From contig JAAGOF010000055.1 of the NCBI GenBank assembly GCA_010645155.1, forward strand, positions 824,022 to 888,021: DNA of 64,000 nucleotides, in the 5' to 3' direction. The notes under the pieces are model-generated. The model saw only the letters and a list, made by a program, of their open reading frames with translations, made no database searches and was not told the DNA's origin. Position 1 is the first letter of the stretch; each line of letters opens with the position of its first letter. Made by a program: the position numbers and the translations under genes. Positions 45,110-57,240 of the stretch are shown piece after piece. The DNA is from Tigriopus japonicus. Lineage: Eukaryota > Arthropoda > Copepoda > Harpacticoida > Harpacticidae.

Positions 45110-48100
45110 TTAAAACAAGCCCAGGCTCTTTTTCAACGAAATTTTTCGCCATCCAGGCAAATTCTCAAAATTCTCACGCGACATCTGGAACACATTCTCG
45201 AAATCCTCGTCCCGAAGATACTTCTGTAAAAGAAATTCAAACAGTGAATTGCCATTCATTCCGTGTTCTTAACTTATCTTTGTACCTCTTTCTGAGTCAT
45301 GTCCACTCCTTCAGGGAGCGACTCTGCATTTTTCAAAGTTTCGTAGTCATAATAACCTCCAGAAGACACGGCATAACTGGCTCCACCTCCAACTCCGTTT
45401 GAAGAGCTCAAAACTGGAGGCTCTCCTAAAAGTTTCAATTGTTCCTCAATATCCTGAAAATTAGTTTGAACTTGGATTATTTGATCTTAAATGTATAATG
45501 TCTATTCTGAGATGTCAAACACATCTAATAATATTAGGTATCAACACCAACTTCCCAAACTTTGGCTCAAGTAAACTCTTTAACACACCAATTTCAAATC
45601 TTACATAAGGCTTTCCATCAATCTGTGAAAGAAATCTTCCTCTCGTTAATGAACTGAAACAAATGGCAATCTTATCTTTCCTCATTGAAATAGGGCGTCT
45701 TGTACGTAAATACTTGCTCAATTCTGAGTTGCCCATAATAAAATCGTGAGCACATTTTTAGATCATTTACCGAGAACATGTTGCAATCCCAAGCTCCGAA
45801 GAACCCAATGAAATGAGGAGGCTCGTAGCCTTGTTTGACAATCACAATTGGAATATCCTTGTCTCGACCAGCGGGATCTGTTTCCAAATATTCCTTGGCA
45901 CTATTGAGGCATAAATGCCTCTCTGTATGATTCGAATCATTGCCCAACCAAATGAAGATCGTGTCTCCCACATCCAAAAGCATCACATCCTCCGTGACTA
46001 GATCCACTTGACTGAAGTTGTAAATCTCTTCCACTGTAAGAGGGAACAAAGTAGATGAAGTTCTTATGTCTACAATGACTTTCCAAAATGACCAAGAAAA
46101 AAATGACAAGAAGTCTTCAATACGTGTTCCACGACTTCTCCTATTGGAACACATGTCATAACTTGATTACAACTCACATTTAAAGTTGCCAGAGGCATTG
46201 GAACCATGGAACAACCTTGGTGAGTAGTGTTCACCCACGTCCTTCAACACTCTCTCGTCCAGATATGGACCCTTACCACCTAAGATGCTCCAGAAATTGT
46301 CCCGTTCTTGTCCTATAACAAAATTAAACCATAACTTGATGTCTGAAATATTAAGGCCCCAATGTGCTTAATTACCCTCATAAATCAGGTCGGGATCCGC
46401 ACTGACAGTTCCAGCGATTTTTTTGGCCACTTCTCGCTCATCGCCAGTGGAACCCTTTCCCATCCACAAGTAAGCTTCTTTGCCGTCCACAAGAACAAAG
46501 CAATCGTTCGTATTCAAGGAAGCAGTCTTCAAAGGCACTTGAACGGCCTTGGCGGTCAAAGCGCTGCGTCCGTGGACTTGGAGCAAGTATTGAGAGCCCA
46601 CAGACACGTCTTTGCCATTTTCTGTAATGTTATCCAAGCATAAGTCGTCGAGATCTCTCGTAATGGGAGGGTTTGAGGATATGTATTTACCGTCAAAGGC
46701 CGAGGATTTGCCGCCTTCAAGAATGGTGAAGGTTCCATTGAACATGGCCAAGAAATGGGGGGGTTCTTTGCCTTGGACCACACGAATTTGGACGGGTTTC
46801 CCACCCAATCGGTCATCTAATTCGACAGCCTTTAAAGCGGCCGTGCCTTGCTCATCCACAGAAGAGTGGGTTCCCTGGAACCAAAAAAAGTCGCTTTCTT
46901 TGTCAAACACACCATGTTTTGAAATGAATGCAAATGTCCTACCAGCCAAAAATAGATCAGATAGCTATCACTTGATCCATTGCTGTAAGCGTAGAGGATC
47001 ACATAGCAATCTCCGGAATAGAATTTGCCAGCCATGCCATCTTGAACTTGGACCAGGTCAAAGTTGTCCACTCGGAACACTTCCTTCATGCCAGTTCCAT
47101 CATCGACCATTCGTGCTTCTGAAGCCACATCAGTTCTTTGATGAAGTGAAGTGGCATCAAATTTGGTTTGGACCACCTTGGCAATACCTCGGCTTCCTGG
47201 AGGGTTATTGAAGAAAATTGATGAGAATTTATGGAATCAAGCTTCAAGAGTAAATGAATTATTAACCTGAATGAGTGTGACCAAAACCAGTGGTGGCGTC
47301 TCTCTCCTTCCAATTCTTGAAAAGGCTCTTGAACTCTTGTGGTTCGCCTTGGTCTACTACTCGAGTAACTGGCGTATAAGCCTTGTAACCTGACAAAAGC
47401 AAAAAAAAAGATACAAAAGTATTCTCTCTAATTAGTTTTCAAGACCATCAAAGTACCTTTCTTTTGAATGAATCCTTGAGCGTTCCTCATGGCTTCGGTC
47501 CTTTCAGTTTTACTGGCGTGTTTGCCAATCCACACCCAAACTCCGGCATTTCCATTGTCCACAATGAACGTGTTGTTCCTGTTCAAATCGCTTTGGAACA
47601 AGGGTCCGGATTTAATCTCGGCAATCTTTAATGTTCCCTCTTCGTCGGAACACTCGTACAATTTGAGCTCGGTTCGCAATCGAAGCTCCTCTTTGTCATC
47701 CGAATCCTCGCCTGAGGTTTCTTTCAACTCGTTTTTCTTCCCAAGGGGCAACACTGATTCGAAAAGGGCCTTTTCATCGCTCGATAACTTCATCTCGTCA
47801 CCGTCATGAAGAATTACAATTTCACCTTTGCCCTTTTCCTCTTTCAACTTTTGGGCCAACTGAAGTTTTTAACAAAACGACATTCAATTTGAGGTCGAAT
47901 TTAATGAAAACGAATCTATTGCCCACCTTAGAGGCTTGAAGGCGTTCCAATCGGTTGGATGATCGCCCCATCCAGATAAAGAAAGTGGTATCCACATTCA
48001 GCACGAAGCAATCACCGGTGTTCATTTCCGACCATTCCACTTTGGGTTTTTGTGTGACCACAACCTGTCGTTTTCCCTTGACAGCAAAAAGTTTAGGTGT

Positions 48101-48741
48101 GGTATCCTCCACAACATGACTCAAACCTGTTGCCACTCCCCCTTGAAGAATCCTAGAGAGGCCCACCAAAATAAATGGGTCATTTTGATTTACTATGAAG
48201 TACACAGATGGCCTTATCAGTGTCGCAAATGAAAGGTCACTCTGTCTATTACGTTATGTATACCTGACACCATCCCTGAAGTAGGATAGAAATCGTCTGG
48301 ATTCATGTCCTTGGACTTCTCGATGTTGGATGGGAGATCCATCTAGAAAGTCGTCCAATTCCACGGACTTGAAGGCCGCCACTGTGGCTTCATCTTGTGT
48401 GGATTCAGCGCCCAGCCAAAAATGAATGTGCTTTTCTAATTGAGAGCCTTGTGCGGCCTTGACTTTTGTGCCCACTCCACCAGGTTGGCCTCGCTCAAAG
48501 GCCGTGTAAACAATGTAGGAGTCTCCATTAAAGAATGTTCCATAATTATCTCGAGGAACTGGAACCACTTCCAGTTGCTAGAATGCCGACATTTTAGACA
48601 ATGTTTCAACGAACTCGCCTTTGGAACAACCTTCTTAGGGGCCTTTCCTACCTCAATCCTCCAGATGAAAAAGCCCGTGTGATCGGACTTGATGGACCTA
48701 AAGGCCGGATCTGTCACGACAAATGTGTTCGAGGATGACAT
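45110..48741 (-). CDS. VIL1: Villin: six gelsolin repeats plus headpiece
   Basis: Eleven exons close in phase to 862 residues (human villin 827): 48652-48741, 48264-48577, 47927-48152, 47457-47859, 47267-47389, 46943-47196, 46376-46874, 46178-46312, 45771-46033, 45286-45453, 45110-45223. Gelsolin repeats are shown by paired motifs such as GDSYIVYTAF with HFWLGAESTQDEATVAAFKSVELDD, GDCFVLNVDTTFFIWMGR, NNTFIVDNGNAGVWVWIGK, GDCYVILYAY with the DEQGTAALKAVELDD block, NDCFVLVDGKEAYLWMGKG and EDVMLLDVGDTIFIWLGND. The C-terminus is a complete villin headpiece (KYLRDEDFENVFQMS, LPGWRKISLKKSLGLF) with the actin-binding KKxxGLF end. Villins cap, sever and bundle actin in microvilli under Ca2+ control. 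A Gly/Ser-rich linker separates repeat six from the headpiece. It is convergent with the transporter gene. Confidence 0.95.
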
Positions 48742-51175
48742 GGTTGCCACTAATGGAACGATGTTGCAGGTAAAACTCTCCCACAACGAATGTCGAAGAG
48801 GCCTTCTTATCTCTTCAATGACTATTACCACTTTTAATATCAGCCTGGACTAATCGTAAACGAGAGGATAAGTTTGTTGACACGTCACCTCAATTATAAC
48901 ATTCTTAGGATCACACTGGGCCCTGAACTCTGAATTCTCGGGTGAAGAAATACTCTGATCATTTGCCTGTCCTTCTTATGTCCAAGCAATAAGTCCACTT
49001 GTTCACCGTCACCCAGATGTTCTCTCATTGGAAATTTCAAGTTTCACAAGGCATCTTTGCAACGTTTAATTATGTGTTTTAAATCTGTCAGGTATTGTTC
49101 TTACAACCCACAGGAATGTAAGAGAATCTCTTAAATATGAGGTGTCCGCTATTTGCCACCTTTGCTGACTCATCAAGAGGTTAATCTAAATGCAACTTGA
49201 ATTCTTCTATCAACAAATTCAGTCTCATATCTATCGACGTATTCCAGTACGTACGTGATGAAGTCCTCTCAGGACTCAAAAAGTTCATCTCAGGAGTTGA
49301 CAGATTAAGTGATCCGCTGCACAAATTGCTTCCTTTAATTCAAACACACGATCTCAAATTCGTCCAATGACACAAAGACAACAAATTTCATTGGCACCGC
49401 ATTAAGTGATTAAAAGCATGACGATGCTACTTAAAAAACAAACATTATTAGATTGTTATTCTGTCTGAACTAACTTTAACCACAGTTTCCCAAAACGACT
49501 TTCGACGCCACCAATGACACATGATAAATCAAGGAAAAGCATCACATTTTTTTGTTACGATTTTGATTCATTTCTGGATTTTATCAAATAGTAGGTTGGT
49601 TGTTGAGGTAGTTTTGAAGTATAATAGAAGCATATCTAGAAGCATGGCAGAAACACAAAAGAAGCACATGAGATGAAGTAGAAATAGCCTTGTTCGAGCA
49701 AGTTTTACTACATAAGCTGCATTTTCCAATCGCAACTTATGTGGCGAAACTTGATCGAGCAAGGTTATTTCTACTTTGCCTCAAATGCTTCTTTCATGCC
49801 TATTTTATGCTTCTAGATATACTTCTGCTATACTTCAAAACTACCTCAACAACCGATCTAGTGATATCAAATGTAGGTTAGACAACTTTTGATTACACTG
49901 CAGGCATTTTCTTCATCAACGGTATTCCCTTTCATGTCATATTTGCCTTTAGAAAAGACAGTTTTCAAAAAATGCGACTTCTCAACTGTAGATGGCATTA
50001 GTTTGAAGCTTGTTTAAAAGCATGCGACAGTTACTTGAAAATACATATTGCAATTTAAAGGGCAGAAAGATATATTTTACTTGCATTCAAACTCCTAATA
50101 CAATTAGATGGAATTCTTGGTTTAAAATGTTTAGCTTTCATAATGATAGAGTTAACCGGTTTATAAGAACACTCAAAGACATGCTAGTAGTATAAATTTT
50201 GTATTACAGCATTAATGTCCGATGAGAAATGTCTGGCAAAAAGCATTAGATGTGATTCTAGCCTAAAAGTGCAGCACAGGAGACTCTTCTTTCTTTAAGT
50301 TTTTTTTCGGTCTTAAAGGAGAGAAGGAAATTGTTATTTAGATGAGTATAACACTATCAATAAGTTTTCTTGCTCTCTTTGAAATTTCCTTGATTGGATG
50401 GCTAAGAAGTCCGGGACAGACAAAACAAAGAATGAAACTTAATGTTTAGGACTTCCTGGCCATCCTATCCCAGAAATCTAAATGAATACAAGAAGTTTAA
50501 TTAATATTCCTGCTCTCGTCAAAAGGACACTTCCCTTCTATGATTCAAGATCTAGAAAAACTCAAAGGGGAAGAAGAGCCTAGTGTAACTTCACTTTTGG
50601 GCTAAAATTGCACCTTTATATCATCAAAACTTTTGATAAAGCATCGTGAGCTTCAAATAATTTCAAGGAAGAACTTTTCCCCAATATCGGCTACGTCACA
50701 ACGTGCTCACATGTTTGCTTAAACCTTTCTCTATCATACGTACCAAGCCTTCGTCCTTGGTACTACGTGAGAAAGCATCCGTCCTATTTTTGAGCGGGGG
50801 TGCCCAACCTTGCCCGACTCTTCCTTGCCTTTTGGGCCTCCTCTTGCTTCTTTTTTGAGGATGGTCCGGAAGTATGTACATCTCGAGGGAGGCAAGTGAA
50901 AGGGACTTTCTCTTCTCCTCTTTGGGACTACCATTCTTAGTGGGGAGGAGGGACTCACACTCGCCATTTTGGGGAAGAAATTTGGGTGAAGAAATGTGGT
51001 GAACCTACCCCCAAAATGTGGATATCTTGATCGAGTTTGGGTCCAACCTGTTCCACGGAAATCCAAGGCGTTCAAAGCCTTTTAATCTAGCCATCAAGTT
51101 CCTGAAAAAGCGGGGAAAAAGCCCGAGTTGTCCCGGTCATGTGATTCGAGAAGTTCAGTTATCCCAATCAGGAAC
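48742..51175. other. Intergenic region between the divergent villin and VGAT genes
   Basis: No coding region is supported. Apart from the foldback at 49591-49859 and a weak hairpin at about 50355-50490, the sequence is AT-rich and featureless. It must contain the promoters of both genes. Confidence 0.5.
49591..49859. repeat. Foldback: two 130-bp inverted arms with an 11-nt loop
   Basis: The arms 49591-49720 and 49731-49859 are inverted copies with roughly 80-85% identity by eye, separated by a loop of about 10 nt. Both share GGTTGTTGAGGTAGTTTTGA near the outer end. Read in the same sense, the two arms give similar short peptides, which only reflects the inverted duplication. A foldback MITE or a hairpin-RNA precursor would both look like this. 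I could not define a target duplication. Confidence 0.82.
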
Positions 51176-52633
51176 ATGGCGTCGTTTGTCTATTCCGTTA
51201 AGGATTTCGTGACCTCGAAGATCACTCCAGATTGTCTCAAGGCTTCGGCTGATGAGTTGAAGACCTTTGCAAAATCTAAAACTGGTGGGGGCGATGCTGA
51301 TCCAACCGCTTTTGATCCCCATGATCCTAGGAACAAAGGCAAGATCACTGAATGGGAGGCGGGTTGGAACGTGACCAATGCCATTCAGGTTGGTTCAAAC
51401 ATCAAAGGCCATTGAAAAATTCACAATCGTAATTTGGTTCCATTCATTTTTCAGGGCATGTTCATTGTGTCGTTGCCCTATGGAGTGATGCATGGTGGTT
51501 ATTGGGCGATCTTGGCTATGGTAGGGATTGCCCACATTTGTTGCCATACCGGAAAAATCCTCGTGGAGTGTCTCTACGAGAAGAATGACGAAGGTGAGCT
51601 GGAAAAGGTCAGATTCAGCTACAACGATATCGCCAAGGAATGCTTTGGAAAGCAGTACGGCGGTAAGATAGTTAACGCAGCTCAACTGATCGAATTGCTC
51701 ATGACCTGCATCTTGTACGTGGTGCTTTGCGGCGATCTCTTAATGGGCGCTTTCCCCAACGGCATCATCGACACCCGTTCGTACATGATGATCTGTGGGG
51801 CCATCCTGCTTCCAACAGCCTTCCTTAAGAATCTGCGGAACGTCTCCAGCCTCAGTTTCTACAACGGGGTGGTCCACACGGTGATCAACGCCGTCATCAT
51901 CGGCTATTGTTTGACCCAGGCTCACAAATGGGCCTTCTCCAAGGTCACTTTCAAGATCAACATCTTGTCGTTCCCTATTGCCCTTGGAGTGATCGTGTTC
52001 AGTTACACCTCGCAAATCTTCCTGCCCACTTTGGAAGCGAGTATGATTGACAAGTCCAAGTTCCATTGCATGCTAAACTGGTCTCATATCGCGGCCGCCG
52101 CATTCAAATCCATGTTTGGCTACATTGGCTTTCTAACTTGGCAAGAGGACACCCAAGAGGAGGTGGTCAATAACCTAGACCCAACGCTGAAAACCATCGT
52201 CAATATCATCTTGGTGGTGAAGGCCTTGCTTTCCTACCCATTGCCCTACTATGCTGCCTGCGAACTCGTCGAAACGGAATTGTTTCAGGGCAAACCTGAG
52301 ACTAGGTTCCCCTCGATTTGGGCTTTGGACGGCGAGCTCAAACTGTGGGGATTGGGTTTCCGAGTGATGATGGTGGTCATCACTATTGTCTTTGCCGTGG
52401 TGATCCCGCATTTCACCATCTTGATGGGCTTCATCGGTAGCTTCACGGGGTGCTTCCTCTCGTTTATCTGGCCTAGCTTTTTCCATTTGAAGCTCCGCAG
52501 ACATGTGATGAGTTGGTCAACCTTGGTTTACGACATGTTCATTATCTTCCTAGGGGTTAGCTTTGGCCTTTGCGGCATGTACTACTCGGGGCGGGCTATG
52601 CAACGGGCCTTTGAGTTGGGCGTGCCCGTTTGA
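51176..52633 (+). CDS. VGAT: Vesicular GABA/glycine transporter (VGAT, SLC32 family)
   Basis: Two exons, 51176-51388 and 51455-52633, joined in phase 0, give 463 residues. VGAT loads GABA (and glycine) into synaptic vesicles using the vesicular proton gradient; it is a member of the AAAP amino acid transporter group. The hallmark sequence EWEAGWNVTNAIQGMF crosses the intron. It is followed by LPYGVMHGGYW, CCHTGKILVECLYE, QLIELLMTCILYVVLCG, AFLKNLRNVSSLSF, VIVFSYTSQIFLPTLE, FHCMLNWSHIAA, LTWQEDTQEEV, ALLSYPLPYYAA and PHFTILMGFIGSFTG. About ten membrane helices are visible. The cytosolic N-terminus is short. The gene ends convergently with the Popeye gene. Confidence 0.94.
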
Positions 52634-52845
52634 GAAGCGATCCAGTATTGTCGCCTCCCCTTTTACTTTTGTTGTTCCCTCGCGATCTACAGTACTCAAG
52701 TACGTTGGATCTCAACGGTTTTCAAATCCTAGCTGTAAGCTGTAACTCATGTCTTCCATAAAAAAATGATAATCCAGTCTTCCACAAATCCACATGTTGA
52801 ATCTTTGAAAGCGCCTTTATGTAAACGTTCTTGTTGATAATCCCG

Positions 52846-52855
52846 AATAAATAAA
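52846..52855 (+). terminator. Overlapping polyadenylation signals of VGAT
   Basis: Two overlapping AATAAA hexamers lie at 52846-52851 and 52850-52855, about 215 bp after the VGAT stop and 28 bp before the stop codon of the convergent gene. Confidence 0.7.
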
Positions 52856-52877
52856 CACGTTCTTTTTCCACGGTAGT

Positions 52878-52883
52878 TTTATT
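52878..52883 (-). terminator. Polyadenylation signal overlapping the Popeye gene stop codon
   Basis: On the minus strand AATAAA (52883 down to 52878) starts with the last base of the TAA stop codon (52885-52883). If used, the 3' UTR would be only a few tens of bases. Confidence 0.55.
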
Positions 52884-54764
52884 TAATGTCTACCGGTGGT
52901 GTGGTGCACTTCTTCCTCCTTCTCTTCCAAAGGGTAACAAAACTCACAATGGCCGCAATGGTACCAAGCACGTTCCCAACCAATGTCCTCCACCACGCTT
53001 TCGTCCTCGAAAATCTGCTGTTCCGAGGTCAGAGCAGTTTGGGTGATGAGACTGGGCAAAGGCTCGGTCTTTGTGTTGGGCCTCAATTCGGATTTACTCC
53101 ATAAATACATCAGTCCCAAGTTCTTCTTAAGCATGGTTTGATTGAAACGTTGTTTCAAAGACGCCTTTGGCCGTCCTTTGGAACTCCTCTTGAGATTCGC
53201 ATGAGAAACTCTGGAGCCTTGGATCGCGTTCTGACTTGACAAATACAAATTGTCGACGGAAAGACTTCGCAGAAGTGCATTGTTGGCCACCCTGTGCCTT
53301 CTATCCTTCTTGGCAAAATCTTTGACGTACCAATGAGTGTGCTTAACCTTCATAAGAATGTCGGTTCCCAGGAGTGCTACAAGTCTTCGCCAAATATGAT
53401 TGGCACTGTCCTTTAGACCTACCAAGTTACCTCGGTCCAGCATGACTATCGTGGAATCTTCTATCACTCGCACTTCCACCTGAGAAAGCCAATAACCTTT
53501 TAGATCATTGACAAATGTGGCTTTCCATTCCACGGAGTTGATGAATTGTCCAGGTTTAATTTCGTGGAGTAAAGCTTCTTGGTAATACACCCCCAATCGA
53601 CCTGTGATCAGGATATTCAGACACGAATTAGGGAATGAGGCATCTTTTTTAATCCAAATCTCTCCTTGACCTTTGAGGGGAACAACAGAAGCTATTAGCC
53701 TGAAGTGCCAATGTTACAATAAAGAATACTAAAATCACTGTTACTTCTGGGTGGAAAGACTATTGATAAAAGTGCCGAAACCCGTTTTTATGAGAAAAAC
53801 AGATTTTCACTCCTTCCTCATAATTTGTCACCCTTTGAGTCATATTACTATTTAATTATAATTCAATTATTTTTTATTTCCTTGTCTCTTTTATCCTGTT
53901 TGTATATTAGTATGCATGCCTAGGGTATAGACTGTGCAATCACTGACCTGACTTTTAGTCGCAATAAAACTTCAATAAAATTAGGTCTTTTTTGGTCCAA
54001 AAATTTTGCTTTGGTTTAGCTCGAAAATTTTCATTCCTTCACTTCGATCTTTTTTTGACAACGAACCTAATTTTGAAAAGTAAGTTTTTGAGGTCAGAAA
54101 AAAAAATTCCAAGCTAAATCTCTAGACAACAACGGGAAACAGGTTCGAGAGCGTTTTATTCCCAAAATTGCCTTTCAGACAAACCAACTAAAAAAGAGAA
54201 GAAAATAACTTTTGAGCCCTCTCTCTACTGATATTAAAACTGGTCTGAGAATTTCAGCCATGCTCTAACCAAATACAATAATTAGATTCACTTGCTAGCT
54301 TTTGTTGTTCCCCGACCTATGCCAGTGAATTTGGAGTAAAGCACTACTGCCCCCAATTCCTTGTGCGTGATTGGAAACTCATAGAACAGCTTGGAGAAAA
54401 TGGGCTGAAAGTGGGCTGGGATGATGGGAAGAACGGTTTCACGATAACTCTGATAAAGTGAGATGACGTTGATCACAATTATCGCGAGATACCAGTAGTG
54501 TTCCAACAATCCATCCAAACAACAGGCATCGGGTGGGATGAACAAAAGTAACGTGTGTCCAAGGATGCTGAACAACTTCAATGTGTAACCATTGGTGTCT
54601 ATGATCAACCACAGCGGAGCCAAATAGGCAAACGCGAGCACACCATTGGGAATCCAAAAATGCGTTTCACGTTCGACAACCATCTCAGTCCTCAGAGGAT
54701 GAAGAACTGTCGCACCAGACCACTTTCTTTTCGAGTCCTCGAAATTTTTCGCTCTAAGCCCCAT
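52883..54764 (-). CDS. Popeye domain-containing (POPDC) cAMP-binding membrane protein
   Basis: Exons 54317-54764 and 52883-53691 join in phase to 418 residues. POPDC proteins are membrane-bound cAMP effectors of muscle and heart that also affect membrane traffic. The short N-terminus (MGLRAKNFEDSKRKW) is followed by about three membrane helices up to residue 105, then a Popeye domain beginning near ITHKELGAVVLYSKFTGI. The core SCLNILITGRLGVYYQEAL, IKPGQFINSVEW and the following segment parallel vertebrate LSILLKGKMKVSYRG...IYPCAFIDSPEF. The cAMP-binding DSPE motif is changed to NSVE (Asn201-Glu204). The C-terminal third is basic, then acidic, and shows no further domain. The acceptor chosen (TAATAG/CTTCTG) is the only nearby one that keeps the frame open and aligned. 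Assignment rests on pattern similarity, not on a search. Confidence 0.78.
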
Positions 54765-55144
54765 TCGACATGTTCAAGGGATTCAGTGTCTTTTGGCAAT
54801 GAGGACATGCCTCTTGGGGAGAATTTCAGATTCATCTCTCGAGAGGGCTATGACCGGAGGATAGCAAGAAGGCCGCCAGAAATGAACCATCCAACCAACC
54901 AACCAACGAAAGAAGGAAGGAAGGGCGTGAGTTGGTTGGGTGCCGAGACCAATTTGCAACTGCTTTATGATTTTGTCGCAGTGTGCAAAACTGAAAGGAT
55001 TGGACTGAAACTCAAAGAGGCCGATGGGTGTAATCTGAACTGGAAAAAATGCACATGGTGTGCTTGCTGGTCGCTCGAGCCCAGAACATAGAGACATAGA
55101 AACTGGCCAAAAAACACGACATTTTGCTAGCTCCCTCTCTGTGA

Positions 55145-56278
55145 CACGGTGTTCCGAATGGCGTTTTAGGTTTGAATCAAAATACCCAAAGACACCATGG
55201 CACTTTTTGGACCCACAATTCAATGGGGAACAACTTTACTTTTATTGTATTATATAAGATTAGGTCCAGGGAAAAAGTTATATACCTAAAAACCTATTAA
55301 ATATAACATTTTTTAACAAACTATTTAATCCATATTTAGAGACCATTTAGTTACCTATTGAATTCAAATTGAATAAAAATTCATTCAGCAACAGCTGAGG
55401 TATTTGACTTTGAATGGTCCATTTTTGACCCCAAAAAGCCGAAAAACGCTATAGTTATATGAAAAAACAAATTCCCAAAGATTTCACATAGCTTTTCAAT
55501 ATTACAAAAAAAAATGTTTTTTTTTTTGACTTTTGGAACTTATGTCAAAATAGCTCAAAATAAGAAAAAATATCACTTAAAAGGTATTTAAAATACATTT
55601 TCCAATAAAAAACTTTTGCAGTATCAAAGACACTCAAAGTAGGTTAATAATTTAAAGTTTTGAAGAAATCGGTTAATGTTTCAAGTTTCGATTTTAGTCC
55701 ATTTTGAACATGGTCCTTCTAGAAATCGTAATTTTGGATATGACTCTGTTAGACATTTTTATTTGTAATTTTGGCACAACACACATCATAGCGTACCCTA
55801 AATTGTTATGAAAATAACTTTCCAAAAATCTTATTTAAGTGCATTTTAAGTGATATTTTTTCATATTTTGAGCTATTTTGACAAAAGTACCAAAACTGAA
55901 AAAAATCATTTATTTTTGCAATATTGAAAAACTATGTGAAATCTTTGGGAATTTGTTTTTTCATATAACTGTAGCGTTTTTCGGCTTTTTGGGGTCAAAA
56001 ATGGACCATTCAAAGTCAAATAACTCAGCTGTTGCTGAATGAATTTTTATTCAATTTGAATTCAATAGGTAACTAAATGGTCTCTAAATATGGATTAAAT
56101 AGTTTGTTAAAAAATGTTATATTTAATAGGTTTTTAGGTATATAACTTTTTCCCTGGACCTAATCTTATATAATACAATAAAAGTAAAGTTGTTCCCCAT
56201 TGAATTGTGGGTCCAAAAAGTGCCATGGTGTCTTTGGGTATTTTGATTCAAACCTAAAAAGCCATTCGGAACACCGTG
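55145..56278. mobile_element. 1134-bp near-perfect palindrome (foldback transposable element)
   Basis: The two halves are inverted copies over almost their whole length (about 565 bp each). Ends read CACGGTGTTCCGAATGGC in both directions. The centre lies near 55711, and the arms remain similar to within about 100-150 bp of it. Flanking GTGA occurs at 55141-55144 and 56279-56282, a possible 4-bp target duplication. No protein is encoded. The superfamily is not obvious from the termini. It sits just upstream of the Popeye gene (start 54764). Confidence 0.85.
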
Positions 56279-56282
56279 GTGA

Positions 56283-57232
56283 GCCATTACTTTTTATGCT
56301 CCTCCGACGAAGACGAGAGATGGTATTGTAAATAGCAAACAGTCCAGAGCTCGAAAGAGGCCAATCTTCATTTGAATGGTGATCTCCGTTGGGCCAGTTT
56401 GCGTGTAAATAGCATCTAAGCCAAATATAGACTATAACAGTATAGATGGAATATCGTTGCCAAGATTGGTCCCCCTCCACTAGTAAAGTTTCCGAACTTG
56501 AAAACTTATTTTATGATTATTATTGTTCTCATTATCATTTATATGTACATTGTTTACTGTTGCACTATATATTTTTATTTTTCACCACTCCATCACAAGG
56601 TGATTAATTTTCCACGCCAATTGAACAAAATCAGCCTTTGTTGGCTTCTTTTTAAAGCCAGGCCAAGAACATCCAATATCTGGACGATAAGGTTAATGTT
56701 GAACATAATGTCATTTTTATGGATAAAACGCGTAGCGTTCTTCTGCAAATGAAACGTTGCTTTTGCTTAGTTAGCCGTTTAGAAGAAAATCGCCGATCAA
56801 CAACGTTTTTCTTGCAACAAGGGTTTTATCTAAAATGAAATGTCAATTTCTCTTACAATAACTTTAAACTCTTTGGTTTCATGGAAAATAATCGTGTCCA
56901 CACCAGACGACAAGTCACCAAGACACCCTTTGAACCCTTGATTAGTCCAGACCATAGATAAATAAAATAGAGATATCTCAATTTTGACGTCGCCAAAACC
57001 GCCCTCTATGAGGGATTACCTAACAACATTGTTAAAAATGATGGTTTCATAAGGAACATCATAGAGTGCGCTACCTTTTTTGTAAGGCAAATACCCTTTT
57101 TAAGTTTTTTTAAGTTTGATTCTCAGAGTCAATCCAGAAATACAGCCTGAGTCATCTAGAGGTCACGGATCAAACAACTGTCGCCGTCGTCTGCCTGCTT
57201 AGCTAGAACTGAGAAGTCTGAAGCTGGTTTGT
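56283..57232. other. Inter-element sequence without a gene
   Basis: AT-rich sequence between the large palindrome and the next hAT-type element. Nothing coding or structured is supported. Confidence 0.5.
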
Positions 57233-57240
57233 GTCCAGAC

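Noticed and set aside
45515..45736. Extra villin exon between repeat six and the headpiece linker
   Set aside because: The exons at 45771 and 45453 join in phase 0 with good sites and sequence continuity; the frame in between is intronic.
49568..49881. Two similar short proteins on opposite strands
   Set aside because: They are the two arms of one foldback; similarity comes from the inverted duplication.
55060..56480. Identical C-terminal peptides at both ends of the palindrome
   Set aside because: Same cause: inverted copies of transposon sequence.
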